Shown one piece after another: positions 41,668 to 54,204 of a stretch of DNA of 64,000 nucleotides. Both the position numbers and the translations under genes were made by a program. The notes beneath the pieces were generated by a model. It made no database searches, was not told where the DNA came from, and saw only the letters and a list, made by a program, of their open reading frames with translations. The stretch is from Camelus bactrianus (Eukaryota > Chordata > Mammalia > Artiodactyla > Camelidae): contig NC_133547.1 in NCBI RefSeq assembly GCF_048773025.1, forward strand, positions 7,574,001 through 7,638,000, written 5' to 3'. Position 1 is the first letter of the stretch, and every line of letters begins with the position of its first letter.

Positions 41668-42785
41668 CTGCGCTGTCTAATACGGCAGCCACATGTGACT
41701 ATGTAGCTCAAGTTCAAGCTAATTCACTGAAATGAGGGCAGAGGACTTGAGCAGATATTTATCCAAATTAGATACAAACGGTGAAGCACATGAAAAGGTG
41801 ATCATCACCACTAATCAGGGAAATGTCATCGAAAGCATAAACACCACCTCGCACCCGTTAGAATGGCTGCCATCAAAAAAACCCAAAAAATAACAATTGT
41901 TGCCGAGGATGTGGAGAAATTGGAACCCTTGTGCACGGTGGGTGGGAAAGTAAAATGGTGCAGCTGCCATGGAAAATGATTTCGCGGCTCCTCCAAAAAT
42001 TAAAAATAGAATTACCATATGATCTGGCAAGTCCACTTCTGGGTAGACACACAGAAGAATTGAAAGCAGGGTCTCGAAGATATCTTTGTATCCCCACATT
42101 CACGGCAGCACTATTCGCCATAGTCCAAAGGAGGAAACAACCCAAGTTCCATCAGCGGATGAATGGATGGGCCAAATGTGCTGTATATTTACAGTGGAAT
42201 TCCACGCAGGAAGGAAACTGACGCAGGCTACAGCACGGATGATCCTTAAGCTAAGTGAAGTGAGCCAGTTACCAAAAAAATCGAAAGTACTGTATGAGGC
42301 CACTTCTCATGTAGAGACAGAAAGGAGAATGACAGCTGCCCGGGACTGTGCGCTGGGGGTGGGGAGGAGAACCGGGGAGTTCTTGTTTATTGAGGGCAGA
42401 GTTTCAGTTCTGCAAGATGAATGAAGTTCTGGAGATGGATGGTGGAGATGGTTGCACAACAATGTGAAAGCACTGAATGTCACTGAACCACCCACTTAAA
42501 AAATGGCAGAGACGGTCAATTTTATGTTATGGGTATTTTACTGCAATTAAAAACAAGTAAGAAAAGAAAAAAACGGAAACAAGGGACAATTAGGAATATC
42601 AAAGTTTTAAATAAAAATATTTACATTAAAATTTTTAAGGAAATTAAACATTTGGTTCGCAGTCATGCTAGCCACATTTTGTGTGCTTGACAACCACATG
42701 TGCTGCATGGCTGGTGGCTACCACACAAGGCAGCGCAGTTCTAGAACATTCCTATGGTGGCAGAAAGCTCTCTTGGACACTGCTG
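41668..42785. mobile_element. hAT-type DNA transposon, middle layer of the nest
   Basis: The left end is ctgcgctgtctaatacggca and the right end ctctcttggacactgctg, imperfect inverted termini of a hAT-Charlie-like MER element. The internal tag gccacatgtgactatgtag also fits. It is interrupted by an L1. Confidence 0.65.
41735..42580 (+). repeat. L1M LINE-1 3' end, innermost layer of the nest
   Basis: It contains ORF2-end text (aatggctgccatcaaaaaaa, gaggatgtggagaaattgga, aattaccatatgatctggca) and the 3' UTR to an A-rich tail. No intact coding frame. Confidence 0.85.
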
Positions 42786-42917
42786 ACCTATGAGAGCAGT
42801 GGAAAACTGAAAATTGATAAGAGTTAGTTGACGGGGATCCATCTATTACTATTCTCTCTACTTTGTCCACATTTGAAATCTTCCATAATGAAACATTTTT
42901 ACTTAAAAAAATCCTTT

Positions 42918-43080
42918 GAGGGGAGGGTATAACTCAAGTGGTAGAGCTCATGTTTAGCATGCACGAGGTCCTGGGTTCAATCCCCAGTACCTCCTCTAAA
43001 AATAAATAAATTAAATAAATAAACAAATAACCTCCTCCCCAAAAAATAAAATTAAAAAAATGAAAAATTAAAAAAAATTA
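42918..43080 (+). repeat. Camelid SINE with long A-rich tail
   Basis: It contains ggggagggtataactcaagt then ggtagagctcatg, ggttcaatccccagtacctc, and a tail of aataaataaattaaataaat. Confidence 0.9.
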
Positions 43081-43089
43081 AATACATTA

Positions 43090-45280
43090 ATTTCAAATTA
43101 TCACGTCTGTCTGATTGTTTATTGTCGGTATCCCCCACCAAAAAAATGTCAACCCCCACCAAGGGCAAGGATTTTTGTGTTTTCCTCCCTGCACAGTGCC
43201 TGGCACACAGGAACGCAATAAATATTTGTGGAACGAACAAGTGAATTTGCAGAGGAAGTGAAACAAGCCCATTCATCCGTTCAAAGAGCAGCTTGGTGGG
43301 AAGGTCATTTATGAATCACCCACTATGTGCCCAGCATGGTGGTGAGCTATGGATACCACAGTGAGCAAAAGCAGACCCAGTTGCTGACCTTGGGGAAGAT
43401 CATGACCTGTGGTTCCCTACAAGGGATGACATTGGGCACCCTCTCCTAGACACACACATACTCAAAAAGCTTTTGAAAAAGTGATGGGGGAGGGGGACAC
43501 AATTAGTGTGCAAAGTTGTAACCCAAAACTACCCACACAGGAGGAACCGTCTTGTGCCCATTCAGGGCAGAAGCTTTAAGAGCCATCACAGGGTTACAGC
43601 CAAGTCCTGGCACAAAGCAGACACATGAACAGAGCCACAGTCCACCCACGAAAGGCAGACCCACAAGTGAGAAAGGAGCATTTGCTGTTGGAAGCCACTG
43701 AGATCCAGGGCTCACTTGTTACTGCCAATTACTCAGCCGAAGCTGACTGATGCATTTCGGAAGAGCCCACAAGGCCCCAGCACTTCCTTGGGATCAGGCC
43801 TGGTGTTAACTCCATGACCACTGATTCCTCCCAGTCCCCAGGGAGGTAGGAAGAAGGCTGAGTCACACCACACAGCACAGGAAACAGGGACACAGAAGGG
43901 TCAGGACACTTGCCCCCAAACCATGCTGTGGGGCCAGAATTTGAACTCAGACCCTGTGGTTCTGAAGACCTCCTTCTCCACCACCAGGCTATAAAAAGCA
44001 GGAAACGCTGGGCCTGCAAACCACAAGCAGCTCAAGAGAACAGCCATGATGCAACAATGACAAAGTGTCCTTCCAGAAAATCGTGTGAATTCCTCCGGCA
44101 CTTGTCATGCAACTGGAGTTTTGCGTTGTCATCGGGAGTTGTGCAGAAGCCAGACTGCCGAGCGGGATATGGAATTAAAAGTCCCCGCAAAGCTCCAGAA
44201 ACAGGCTGATTTTAATTTCCCTGATATGAACGTTAGAAACCCTAGGGTTATTTGCAAGTAATAAAAAGGAAAGTTGACAGAACTGTATCATTTGCTGATG
44301 GGAAATGATAGGCAGAGACAAGGATGTGGCAAAGTCTAGATGCTGCTTTTCCAAACACTGTTTCCCTGCCCCCTGCTCACAGAAGCCCGATGCTGCTCTG
44401 GGGTAACACTCACCAACTCCAAGATGTAAACAAAGACTGAGTCAGTCTTTTTCAAATTATGGGTCACGCCTTTGCAGGCTGTAAATCAAATGAGTAGGTT
44501 GTGACCAGGATTTTTTTTCTTTTTTAAGTTAAATAGTGTAGGGTAAAATGGAACAGGATAAAACAGAAAATACTAAAAGGCATCACAGACGGTAAGCATA
44601 CATTTGTGACACTGGTTCCAATTATGTGTGTCTATGTGTGTACATATTTCCTGCTGTGGGTTGTGGCCAAAAGAGCTTTAAAATCACTGGACTAAGCCAG
44701 TGGCCCTGCTATCTTCTTTACTAGACATTCAATTTCCCAGACCTCCTTGAAGCTAGGGTAGCCATAGTTTTGCAAATAAATAAAAGCCCAAGTGTGGAGT
44801 TGGGTTCTGCTCAATGAGTCTTTTGGGGAAGACAGAGAATTGGGGAGCGTTCTTCTTCCAGGATATAAAAGATAGAGCTTCTCTAGCAAGAAAGTCTTTT
44901 GCACCCCACTTCCAGCTTTGAATACAGTTGAGAAGACTGGCGCTGTGGCAGCCGTTTGGCAACCATGAGGCAACAAACCTGAGGCTGGTAAGCCTCCCTG
45001 CAGAAGACAATTGATGAGAGGAGAGAAAAAGACTAGGTTCTTAGTAACTCCTCATGGGTTGCCTGCTTCCAGACTTCTTAATCCTTACAGTTTCAGCCAC
45101 TATTAGGTTTTCCATTATTTGCAATCAAACACAATCTGACACAAATAAGCTGCCATTACTAGATATCTTTGCAACCCATCACAAGGACTCTCAGAGCCTT
45201 TCATGGGTCAAGGACTATACTCTGACTCCACTGACTGAGAGGCCCAGCAAAATGGGAGCAGGCTGATGGTAAGGGAATCC
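43090..45280. other. BICRA intron, mostly unassigned
   Basis: Bases 43290-43400 resemble an old LINE or MIR-type end. Bases 44440-44700 may be a decayed DNA transposon (aattatgggtcacgcctttg to ttgtggccaaaagagc). No exon or RNA gene is seen. Confidence 0.35.
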
Positions 45281-45284
45281 GGAA

Positions 45285-45690
45285 ACAAAGACCACTGTGG
45301 TTTGATCGCAAAAGTGACCAGAAACGCTTCTCCTCCCTAGTCTCACTATTTATAGCACCTCCTAGCAAGAGATGGGGTCTATTACCCAACCCTTGAACTC
45401 GGGCTGGCCTTTTGACTTGCCTTGGCCAACAGAATGTGGTGGAAGTGACGGTGTGCATTTCCAAGCCTACTCTTTGCCCAGCTGCCACGTGAAGAAATCT
45501 GGGCTGGCTTTTAGGAGGACAGGAGACACATGCCCATCACCTCCATCATCCCAGCTCACAGCCAGCCAACCCTAAAAGTGGGACCACTGAGCTGACCTAC
45601 ACAGTTGACTGAAGACACCCAGGTGAGACAGAAGTACCCAGTGATGCCCAAGCCAAATTCCAACCATCAGGATCATGGTTTTGTTTTAAT
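45285..45690 (+). mobile_element. MaLR (MLT1-like) LTR
   Basis: It contains ttgccttggccaacagaatg, tggtggaagtgacggtgtgc and atcatggttttgttttaatc. A fossil LTR in the same orientation as the next one. Confidence 0.6.
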
Positions 45691-45699
45691 CCACCATGG

Positions 45700-46285
45700 C
45701 ATATTGGGTCTTCCAGAGATGGCCACAATATTGTCTCCAATCCCTCATGGTCGTCCACAGTGCCATCTTGCTACTCCCTTTGAATTGAGGACATTTGTGG
45801 CTATTTCAACTAGGACAGTGCAACAGAAGCGACACTATATGACTTCTTCTAGGCCGTAAAAGGTGATTAATTTGGTTTCTGCTATGTCTACCAGGACATT
45901 TACCTTGGAAGCCCTAAGCCACCTTAAAAGAATTCTGACCACTCTGAGGCCACCATGCTGTGGGGAAGCTGAAGCTAGCCATGCAGGGAGACCTCAAGTC
46001 GGTGCTCTGGCGGCTGGTCATCCCAGCCCAGGTGCCAAATCTGTGTGTGAACGAGCCTTCAGCCCCCAGCCTTTGTGTCTTACCAGACAAGACCCCAGGC
46101 ATCATGGAGCTCAGACCCACTGCGTCAAATTCTACAACAAATTCTCCACCCATAAAACCCCTGAGCACAATACAAACTGTTCCTTTGACTTGCTCCATTT
46201 GGGGCTAATTTGTTGAACAGCAACAGTAACCAGAATGGCCTCTAAAGTTGGGGTTGTTTGTTATGTGGCAGCAGCTAACTGAAAC
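45700..46285 (+). mobile_element. MaLR (MLT1-like) LTR, second of an adjacent pair
   Basis: It contains gcaacagaagcgacactata, ttggaagccctaagccacct and ggggctaatttgttgaacag. It follows the previous LTR closely, but no internal region is recognised between them. An old fossil. Confidence 0.55.
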
Positions 46286-47129
46286 TGCCCTCTTTAGAGA
46301 CTAGACCAAGCTTGACCTCACACCTCTGATGCACCCAAATCTTATCCGTTCTGCGTCCCAAATCTCTCCACTTTCTCTCTACCTCCCTCTCCATGCCCAC
46401 TATCTCTGCCCAAATCCAGGTTTGACTGTCTCTCTTTTCATCTATCCATTCACCTAGCTGGTGTCAACATGCAGCTTGTTCACAACTGGTTGCTCCCATG
46501 GATAAAATATTCAAACACTTCCCTACTAACTGGTAAATAAATGCTGCCCAAGCCCCCAGAACCCCACCTGCCTGCTCAGGCCCACCCGAGACACCCCCAT
46601 GACCCAGTAACTGAAGGGAAACACCTGGCACAGGAGGGACCTGGCAGGACCCTCCTTCCACACTACGCTGGGTGCTGCTTGATTGGTGCCCACAATCTGT
46701 TGTTATAAATTTTAAATATTGCCACTGCTGCATCCAGCCATTCACCCCCTGATTCGCAAGTGTCATTCAGCATCTCCTGTAGTCTCGCCTTGTGCTGGAT
46801 GCAAAGATACAGCTGTGGGCAAACACGGATATACCTTCACGGAGCACAAGTCTGCCAATAAAGACATCCATCAAACCACACCCAGTTGACAGTATAAAGC
46901 CTGCCCCCTACTGGCCAGTCTGCCTTTGGCCTCAGCTCCTCCGTGCCAACCTGGCCACCAGCCTGATCTGCCCAACCGCAAGGCCAATCCCTGCATAGGA
47001 AGCTTCCTCAGCTGGCTGGAGTCTGGAGGCCCAGGCGTTTGAGGGGGTGCAAGTCTGCACCCTACGCCCTCAGCTGACACCACTTCTTGCTTCATCCTCC
47101 TCTTCATCATCGTGGCCAAGGGTTGCCCA

Positions 47130-47330
47130 GCACTTATCGAAGCGCCAGGTGCTGTGCGGAGCGCTTCATCTTACTTCGTCTCTCATTCTCACAACCATCC
47201 TAAAGTGGCAGGTGCCACTGTCCCTATACCCATTTCACAGCTGAGGAAATGAAGGCTGAGAAAAGGGTTTGGTCACTTGCCTAAGGTCTCCCAGTTAGCA
47301 GGATGGCAGAGTCGGGATTTGAACCCAGGC
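47130..47330 (-). repeat. MIR SINE copy
   Basis: It contains gcgccaggtgctgtgcggag, acccatttcacagctgagga and cgggatttgaacccaggcc. Confidence 0.8.
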
Positions 47331-47599
47331 CAACAGACTCCCAAAGTCACGGGAACTACACAGTGGTGCCAGCCTGGCTAGCTCCCCCTACCCCACCCTG
47401 CAGGGCCCCTATAGTGCCCACCTTCCTCCAGTAACCCACGTGGTCCTCCTCCCCTTACATGTCCTGAAATGCCCTGCGGAAGCCAGTTCACTTCCCCCAA
47501 CCTGAGTCAGACAGGCAAACTGGGCGATTCCCCAACAGGCATGCTGCAGGGGACTCAACGTACCTTAATGCCTAGAAGTTCTGTTTCTAGGATGTATTT

Positions 47600-48078
47600 C
47601 TAAGGCATCTGCAGTGCACTGAATGGCGCTCCCCTTTCCCCTACAAAGATCTGTCCATGACCCAGAATCTGGGGTTGTGGCCATCCTTATTTGGAAAAAA
47701 GGATCTTTGTGGATATAATTAAGTGAAGGATCTTGGGAGGAGATCATCCTAAATTATCCAGGTGAGTCCTAAATCCAATGGCCAATGACCTTTTCGGAGA
47801 CAGAAGACAAGACACAAAGAGAAGGCCATGTGAAGACGGAGGCAGAGATAACAGTGACGCAGCCACAAGCCCAGGACCTCCTGGAGCCACTAGAAGCAGG
47901 AAAAGGCAAAGAAAGATTCTTCCCTAGGACCTTCAGAGAGAGCACAACTCTGACTGCCCTGGTGGTCCTGCCAACACCTTGATTTTGAACGTCTGGCCTC
48001 CAGAACTGTGAGAATAAATTTCTGTTCTTTTAAATCACATTTGTTGTAGTTGTTATGGCAACCACAGGAAACTACTAC
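47600..48078 (+). mobile_element. MLT1-type (MaLR) solo LTR
   Basis: It contains cttatttggaaaaaaggatc, gaaggccatgtgaagacgga, ctccagaactgtgagaataa and atttctgttcttttaaatca. An old LTR fossil. Confidence 0.8.
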
Positions 48079-48999
48079 AGAATATACATTTAAAAGACAG
48101 ACACATGTAAGCTGCTCTGAGTATATGACTATATACAGCAACTACCATGCACAGTTGCACAAGTTGTTCACTGCACAAAGGAATCCAGTATGGGGACAGG
48201 TGGGCCCCAAATCCAGCTGAGGCTCTCTGCTCACGCATGCCAGTGAGACTCAGAGAGCAGCAATATCCACCTGGAGAAAGGACTCCCTTCTCCTAATTCA
48301 CACAAGGGAGACTGTAAGGGACCATGCCCTCCCCAAGGAGACCTTTTGCAAACCCGTGCAAAGGCCCAATAGGAGCAAGCTGGACCCTGGATGTGCAGTC
48401 ACTGGCATACTGTGTCCATTTCAAAGCCAAAAATGGAAAACAAGGGGAAAATGTTGATGCCTCACCCACTCCCACCTTTTTGGGGGGAGAGAGAGAAAGT
48501 GCTATTTGGAGAGCAATTAAAACCAACACCATCTTTATTTTCAGTGACCTTCAGAGTTCTAAAATCACTGGATTGGTTTAACAACATAAAAGCGTGCCCT
48601 ATAAAACTTGGATTGCTCATAAAGCGACTGGTGTCTAGTTCCTAAAAGCCTAGTTTATACAGGTAGTTACACACTTGAAATGTTTTGTGTGTTCTCTCTC
48701 TTCCCTTTTCGCCGTTCACCGCTGTTCTAAAGGCAGCTATAAAGCTGCAGGCTTGCCAAGAAAATCAGGCATCTGAAAAGGTTTTTGAGCTTTTCCTAAT
48801 ACTAGTGTATAGAAACAGGGGAAACTCTGAGGAATGAAACAGGCGACAGGGTGGGGTGAAGAGAACAAAAGGAGTGATTATGTTGACTAGACGCAGGACC
48901 ACCCAGAGCATCAGGCAACAGAGCTTCAAGTTCAGGACAAGATGGAGCTAAGAGAAGCGAAGGGGAAACAGAAGCCCCTACAACACCCCACGCATGCTT

Positions 49000-49192
49000 T
49001 AGACCACTCGCTCCTAAACGTGGGCATGCACCAGAATCACCTGGAAGGCTTTTAAAATAAAGACTAGATTTCAGAATCAGCAGGGCTGGTGGGGGGGGGG
49101 GTGCTGAGAATTTGCATTTCTAACAGGTTCCCAGGTGATGCTGATGCTGCCAGTCCAAGGACCACACTTTGAGAAGCACTGCTCTAGAAGCT
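49000..49192. mobile_element. MER5A (hAT-Charlie) nonautonomous DNA transposon
   Basis: It contains catgcaccagaatcacctgg, gagaatttgcatttctaaca and ggttcccaggtgatgctgat, then ctttgagaagcactgctct. Near full length. It contains a run of about 13 G at 49089. Confidence 0.88.
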
Positions 49193-49589
49193 TTTGTCTC
49201 TCTAATTTTCTTTCTGGGGCTCTTGCCCTCACATAGAACACAAGCCACCAGTTATTAGCCAGTGTCCAGGCCCCTGACAAAGTGGCCTCGCAGGGTCCTC
49301 TCCAAGGCTCAGGAGGGTCTCAGCCTGATAGCCTGGTAGACAGAACTTGGATTTGGTTTCATTCAGCAATGTACCCTCCCAAGAGGATGAATCTCAATGA
49401 GTGTATGCCTCTATTCCTTCTTCCTGCTTGAAAGAATGATGTGAAGCATGGTGACAATGGCTGGTGCTACAGCAGCCATTCTGCACTCCTAAGGGGAAGG
49501 TCAAGAGAATCAGAGACAGACCCAGTGGCCTGGCAATACTAAACTACCAAATATCCCTGGAACGGCCTCCTACTAGATGTCTTGTTCCA

Positions 49590-50219
49590 AAAGAGAATTA
49601 AAAACCTGGATTAAGTAAAGTTCAGCATATACCTTCTCTATGACCCAGCAATTCCACTCCAAGGTATTCACTTAATGGATGGGAAAAGCGTGTACAAAAA
49701 CATCTGTACAAAAATCTTCATAGCAGCCTTATTCACAAAAGCCCCAAACAATAAACAGCACAAGTGTCCATCGATGGGTAGATGGACAAATACACTGTGT
49801 GACATCCCTGCAATGGAATACAGCCGACTAATGAAAGGGAATAAACTCCTGATACACGCAACGACATGGATGAATCTCAAATCCCTCACGCTAAGCAAAG
49901 GAAGCCAGACACAAAAGCCTACCCACTGTGTGATCCCCTTGAGGTCAAGTTCTAGTGCAACTGATAGGGAGAAAACTCAGAGGTGTGGTTGCCTCAAGAG
50001 AACAGGAGGAGGGGGCGAGGGATAAGAATTGACTAGGAAGGTCCACAAGGGAATTTTCCGGGATGATAGAAATGTTCTGAATCTAGATCTGGGTGATGGT
50101 TACACAGGTAATAATTTGCCAAAATTCCGCAAGCTGTGCACTTAAGATTTGTACATTTTCTTACACATAAATTGTATCCCAGTAAAGCACAGCTAGTGTG
50201 TTTAAAAAAAAAAAAAAAA
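49590..50219 (+). repeat. L1M LINE-1 3' end
   Basis: It contains tatgacccagcaattccact, catagcagccttattcacaa, gatgaatctcaaatccctca and the end ttgtatcccagtaaagc with a poly-A run at 50204-50219. It abuts Tigger copy 3. Confidence 0.85.
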
Positions 50220-50225
50220 GCTGCA

Positions 50226-51387
50226 CAATCGATTCGTGTTATTTGCAGCAGTTGTGTTCCATAAAATTGCTACAAACGCTGAATTAGGGAATAATGAACC
50301 ATTGCTCCTGCGGGAAATACACGTCCTTATGAGCCTCTGGTCACAACATTTTCATCAGCCAATCAATACATAACCTTATTTGACGTGTGTTTCTGTTTAA
50401 AGACTCCTTATTTAATATATATTGCTGATTCATTCACACTGAACTCACAACCAACAGCGCTGTAACTCCTGCCTGAACAAAGCTCATCTCACACACGAAT
50501 TCTCTCCATCAGTCACATCACAGCCTCCCTGGAGTTCAGGAATACTAGCTGGCACTTCAGTACTATGCTTGGGAGCATTTTTTTTTTAATTGAAGTACAG
50601 TCGATTAAATGTTGTGTTCGTTTCTCATGTACAGCATATTCTGTTATACACACACATATATATTCTTTTTCATTATAGATTATTACAAGATATTGAATGT
50701 AGTTCCCTGAGCTACACAGTAGGACCTTGTTGTTTATCTGTTTTATATACAGTAGTGTGTATCTGCTAATCCCAAACTCCTAATTTATCCCTCCCCCCAA
50801 TCCCTTTCCCCTTAGGTAACCAAAAGTTTGTTTTCTACGTCTGTGAGTCTCTTTTTGCTTTGTAAATAAGTTCATTCGTATCATATTTTAGATTCCACAT
50901 ATAAGTGCTATCATATGACATTCGTCTTCCTCTGCCTGACTTACTTCACTGAGTACAATCATCTCTACGTCCAAGGATGGCGGTTCTTTAAGGCTGTTTT
51001 GCTGTAAAGAGGAAGGAGGGATGGATGGGATGGTAGCTGGAGGTGGGGTCGTGGAGGGCTTTTAATAGAAAAACCAAGAAATGATGCAAGAGAGATTGTG
51101 AACAGCTAAACTGCCAACAAAAGTCACAAAAATGTGAAAACATGGCACTAAACAGACCAAGAAAAAAATTTTGCTGTGTGAGAACTGAAACAAGAAGTCC
51201 ATGGATTGGCCTCGTTCGACCTCAGCTGGGAACAAGCACGAGGCAACTCAAATGGTTCACTCGCTCCACACACGCCCAGAAATGACCGGCACAGCACAGC
51301 GAGTGCTGATGTGGGGGCCACAAAAAAATTTTAGCAGGGTGATGAATTCACAAATATGGTGCATATGAATAATGAGAATCAATTACA
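50226..51387 (-). mobile_element. Tigger-type DNA transposon, copy 3, split by an L1
   Basis: The left end is caatcgattcgtgttatttg and the right end aataatgagaatcaatta, inverted termini. The internal text (gtttctgtttaaagactcct, aaaaatgtgaaaacatggca) matches copies 1 and 2. No coding frame remains. Confidence 0.78.
50578..50977 (-). repeat. L1 LINE 3' end inserted in Tigger copy 3
   Basis: It is the same family as the L1 at 38022 (tatattctttttcattatag, atattgaatgtagttccctg), 5'-truncated earlier. It occupies the corresponding place in the Tigger sequence. Confidence 0.87.
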
Positions 51388-51389
51388 TC

Positions 51390-51640
51390 AGGAAATACCG
51401 ATCAAGACTATATAACAAATTTCCCCTTTACCTGGAGAGTTCCCTTAGAGGCCTGACCCTACAGCAGGTACAACCTGACATACCCAAAATTACACATTTA
51501 GGAGGTTTTATGCCAAGGTGTGTGTCTAACAGTGAGATATTGGAAACAATCCAATGGCCATCAGTAGAAAACAGGATAAATAAACTACAGTCCATCTAAA
51601 TGGGAATACTGTGCAGCTGTAAAAAAGAATAAAGCACAAA
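51390..51640 (+). repeat. L1M LINE-1 fragment
   Basis: It contains acaatccaatggccatcagt and tgggaatactgtgcagctgt, the ORF2-3' end pattern. Confidence 0.65.
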
Positions 51641-52585
51641 GATGGCCCACAAGCCCGCAAAGAGATGCTCAACATCATTCGCCATCAGGGAAATGCAAAT
51701 CAAAAACACCATGAAGCAGGGAGGGTATAACTCAGTGGTAGAGCGCCTGCTTAGCATGCACGAGGTCTGGGGTGTGATCACCAGTACCTCCATTAAAAAA
51801 TAAAAATTTAAAAAAAAAACCACAATAAGAGACCACTTCACACCGACTAGGACAGCTAGAATAAAAAAGACAGGCAATAATGAGTGTTGGTGAGGATGTG
51901 GAGAAATCAGAACCCTCTGTGCTGCTGGTGGGAACAAAGAAGGGTGGGCCCATCGTGGAAAATAGCCTGGGCAGCTACTCAAAATAGATGAATGTAGAGT
52001 TATCGTGTGACCCAGCAATTTCATGCCTGCATATATACCCAAGGGAAATGAATACACAGGGTCACACAAAAACTTGTACGCAAATGTCAAAAGGTTGAAA
52101 TAACCCAAATGTCTATCAATGGATGCATGGATACACAAACTGTGGTCTATGAATACAGTGGGCTATTACTCAGGCATAAAAAGGAACGAGGTACTGATAC
52201 ATAGTACAACGTGGATGACCCTGGAAAATGTCACAATCAGTGAAAGAAGCCAGACACCAAGGGCCATCTATTGCAGGATTCTATTTTATGAAATGTCTGT
52301 AATAGACAAATCCATAGAGACAGAAAGTGGATTCATGGCTGCCAGCGCCTGTAGGGAGGGAGGAATTTGAAGTAGCTGTTCTTGGGCACAAAATTTCTTT
52401 TGGGGGTGATGAAGAAAATGTTCTGGAACTAGATAGTGGTGATGGTTGCACATTATATAATGCTGAATATGTAATCAGTGAATATACTAAAAAAGCATTG
52501 AGTTGTACCCTTAAGATGGGTGAATTTCATGGTACGTGAATTATATGTCAATAAAGATGTTATTTTTTTTTAAAAAAAAAAGAAC
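51641..52585 (+). repeat. L1M LINE-1 3' end, split by a SINE
   Basis: It runs from gagatgctcaacatcattcg through gtgaggatgtggagaaatca and tgacccagcaatttcatgcc to gaattatatgtcaataaaga and a T/A-rich tail. Inactive. Confidence 0.87.
51718..51815 (+). repeat. Camelid SINE inserted in an L1
   Basis: It contains gggagggtataactcagtgg then tagagcgcctgcttagcatg. Target duplication: aaaaacaccatgaa at left and aaaaaccacaataa at right. Confidence 0.92.
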
Positions 52586-52599
52586 AAGGGCGTTCTCCA

Positions 52600-53440
52600 T
52601 ATACTGATAGAGAAGGATCTCTAAGACTACTGCTCCGTGGGAAAGTAAAATGCAGCACAGAGTGTATAAAACGTTACCATCTGCTTAGAAAGAGGGTGAA
52701 GGAGATACAAGAATATATATTCTAGTAAATCAACTATACCTCAATTTAAAAAAAGAATATAGATTCTAAATTCCTTTTTATGTCTAAAGAACTTCAAGAA
52801 AGATCTATACGGCATTAAACGCACGAACTAACCAAGAGTGGGACCTGGCAGATGGGAACAAAGATGGGAGGGAGCCATTTCGCTGCAAAATTTTCAAAAT
52901 AATTTTTGGCTTTTCAGCCACGCAAATGTTCTAACCATTCCAAAAAGCCCATTAAAAAAATGTGTTGGAAAAAAAATAAGAGCTCCAGCTCCGCCATCAC
53001 TAGTCAGGTAAACTTACTTGCAGCCAAACACACACAAACTAAAAACTACTCAGGGGTAAAAGGAAGTACCGGGATTTGAACCCAGATTTTGTGGACACCA
53101 AAGCCTGGATCGCTTTCCAGGATGCCCCACTGCCTCATTTCTAATGCCCGTGAAAACTCTGGAAACTGAGCATCTACTGGCCCGACCCCCCTTCCCTCTA
53201 CCCTTCTGAGGTGGAAACACTTTTCTTCCTGGATTTGGGTTGCAGACACAGCTCCAGGCTGCTTCCTGAGGCCTGAGCTGGTCCTCAGAGGGTCTGCCTA
53301 ATGCAGTAGATACACCTCAGGGATCTGCCTGTCCAGAGTAGCTCCAAAGCAAGGCCGTGTAGCCCTTGGCCTTTCTGTGTGGCCCAGTTACCAGGTTTTG
53401 TCCCCTCTGTCCCCTCAATTCTGCCCTGGTTCTCTGACAG
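52600..53440. other. BICRA intron with weak L1 remnants
   Basis: Bases 52600-52760 look like an old L1 tail (agtaaatcaactatacctca). Bases 52760-53440 show no feature I can support. Confidence 0.4.
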
Positions 53441-53910
53441 TCTCATCCCTGCATAGCAGCCAAATGCATCCAGTTAGAACTTAAGTCTGCTCCACCCCTC
53501 CTCTGCTAATCAGAGCCCTCCTGGGGCTCCGGCCTCACTCAGAGTCAAAGCTCAAGTTCCTATTGTGACCACAAGGCCCCACACCATCTGCCCCCCACCC
53601 CCACTCTGTCCTCACCTCCCACCCTCTCTCCGTTCTTCACTCCCCTCCAGCCATACCAGCCTCCTCTACACTCCTCCAACACACCAGGTGCATGCCTGCC
53701 TCAGGACCTTTGCACCAACTCTGAGGTTCAACCCAGTTACATCTACAGATGCTATCCCCACCCCCACCTGGCACTTCCACCTCCTCTCTTGCTTTGCTTT
53801 CCTTCAAAGCTCTGATTACCATCTCACATGCCATAAATGTGATTTCTCTTATCTGTTGCCTGACTCTGCTGGCAGGGGGTCAGCCCAGGTTTCAGTCTGT
53901 TTTGTTCCCT
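53440..53910 (+). repeat. L2 LINE 3' end
   Basis: It contains caaggccccacaccatctgc, cctcaggacctttgcaccaa and gatttctcttatctgttgcc. Confidence 0.75.
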
Positions 53911-54204
53911 CGGTGTAAACATAGACTGAATGACAGAGGAGGACCATTCTCAGTGGCCACAGCTGATGCTGAACAGAGGAGGTACCTGGCCAGGTTTGGG
54001 GGAGGGCATGGCGCAGGGACCCAGAGGGAACCTGTAGGTGGCAGATGGAAGAGGAGGTGAAAGGTCATGGGGGAAGGGGTGAAATTGGGCCTCAGCACAG
54101 GAAGCTGACCAGAGAAGGGGGAACTGAGCAGAGGTGCAGATGGTGCAGACACCATAGAGACAGGCAGAGAGGAAGAGGCAGATAATTTCTCCCCGGCACC
54201 ACAT

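Larger units (their letters stand above)
41470..42910 (+). repeat. L1ME-type LINE-1 3' end, outermost layer of a nest
   Basis: The left part (41470-41660) contains caatgtccaggatttactgg. The right part (42786-42910) contains ctattactattctctctact and ttgaaatcttccataatgaa. Together they read as one old L1 3' UTR interrupted by a hAT element. Confidence 0.7.

Noticed and set aside
45700-46285. Possible complete retroviral element formed by the adjacent pair of LTR-like segments at 45285-46285
   Set aside because: No internal region is recognisable between them and both look like separate old MaLR LTRs. They are treated as fossils.
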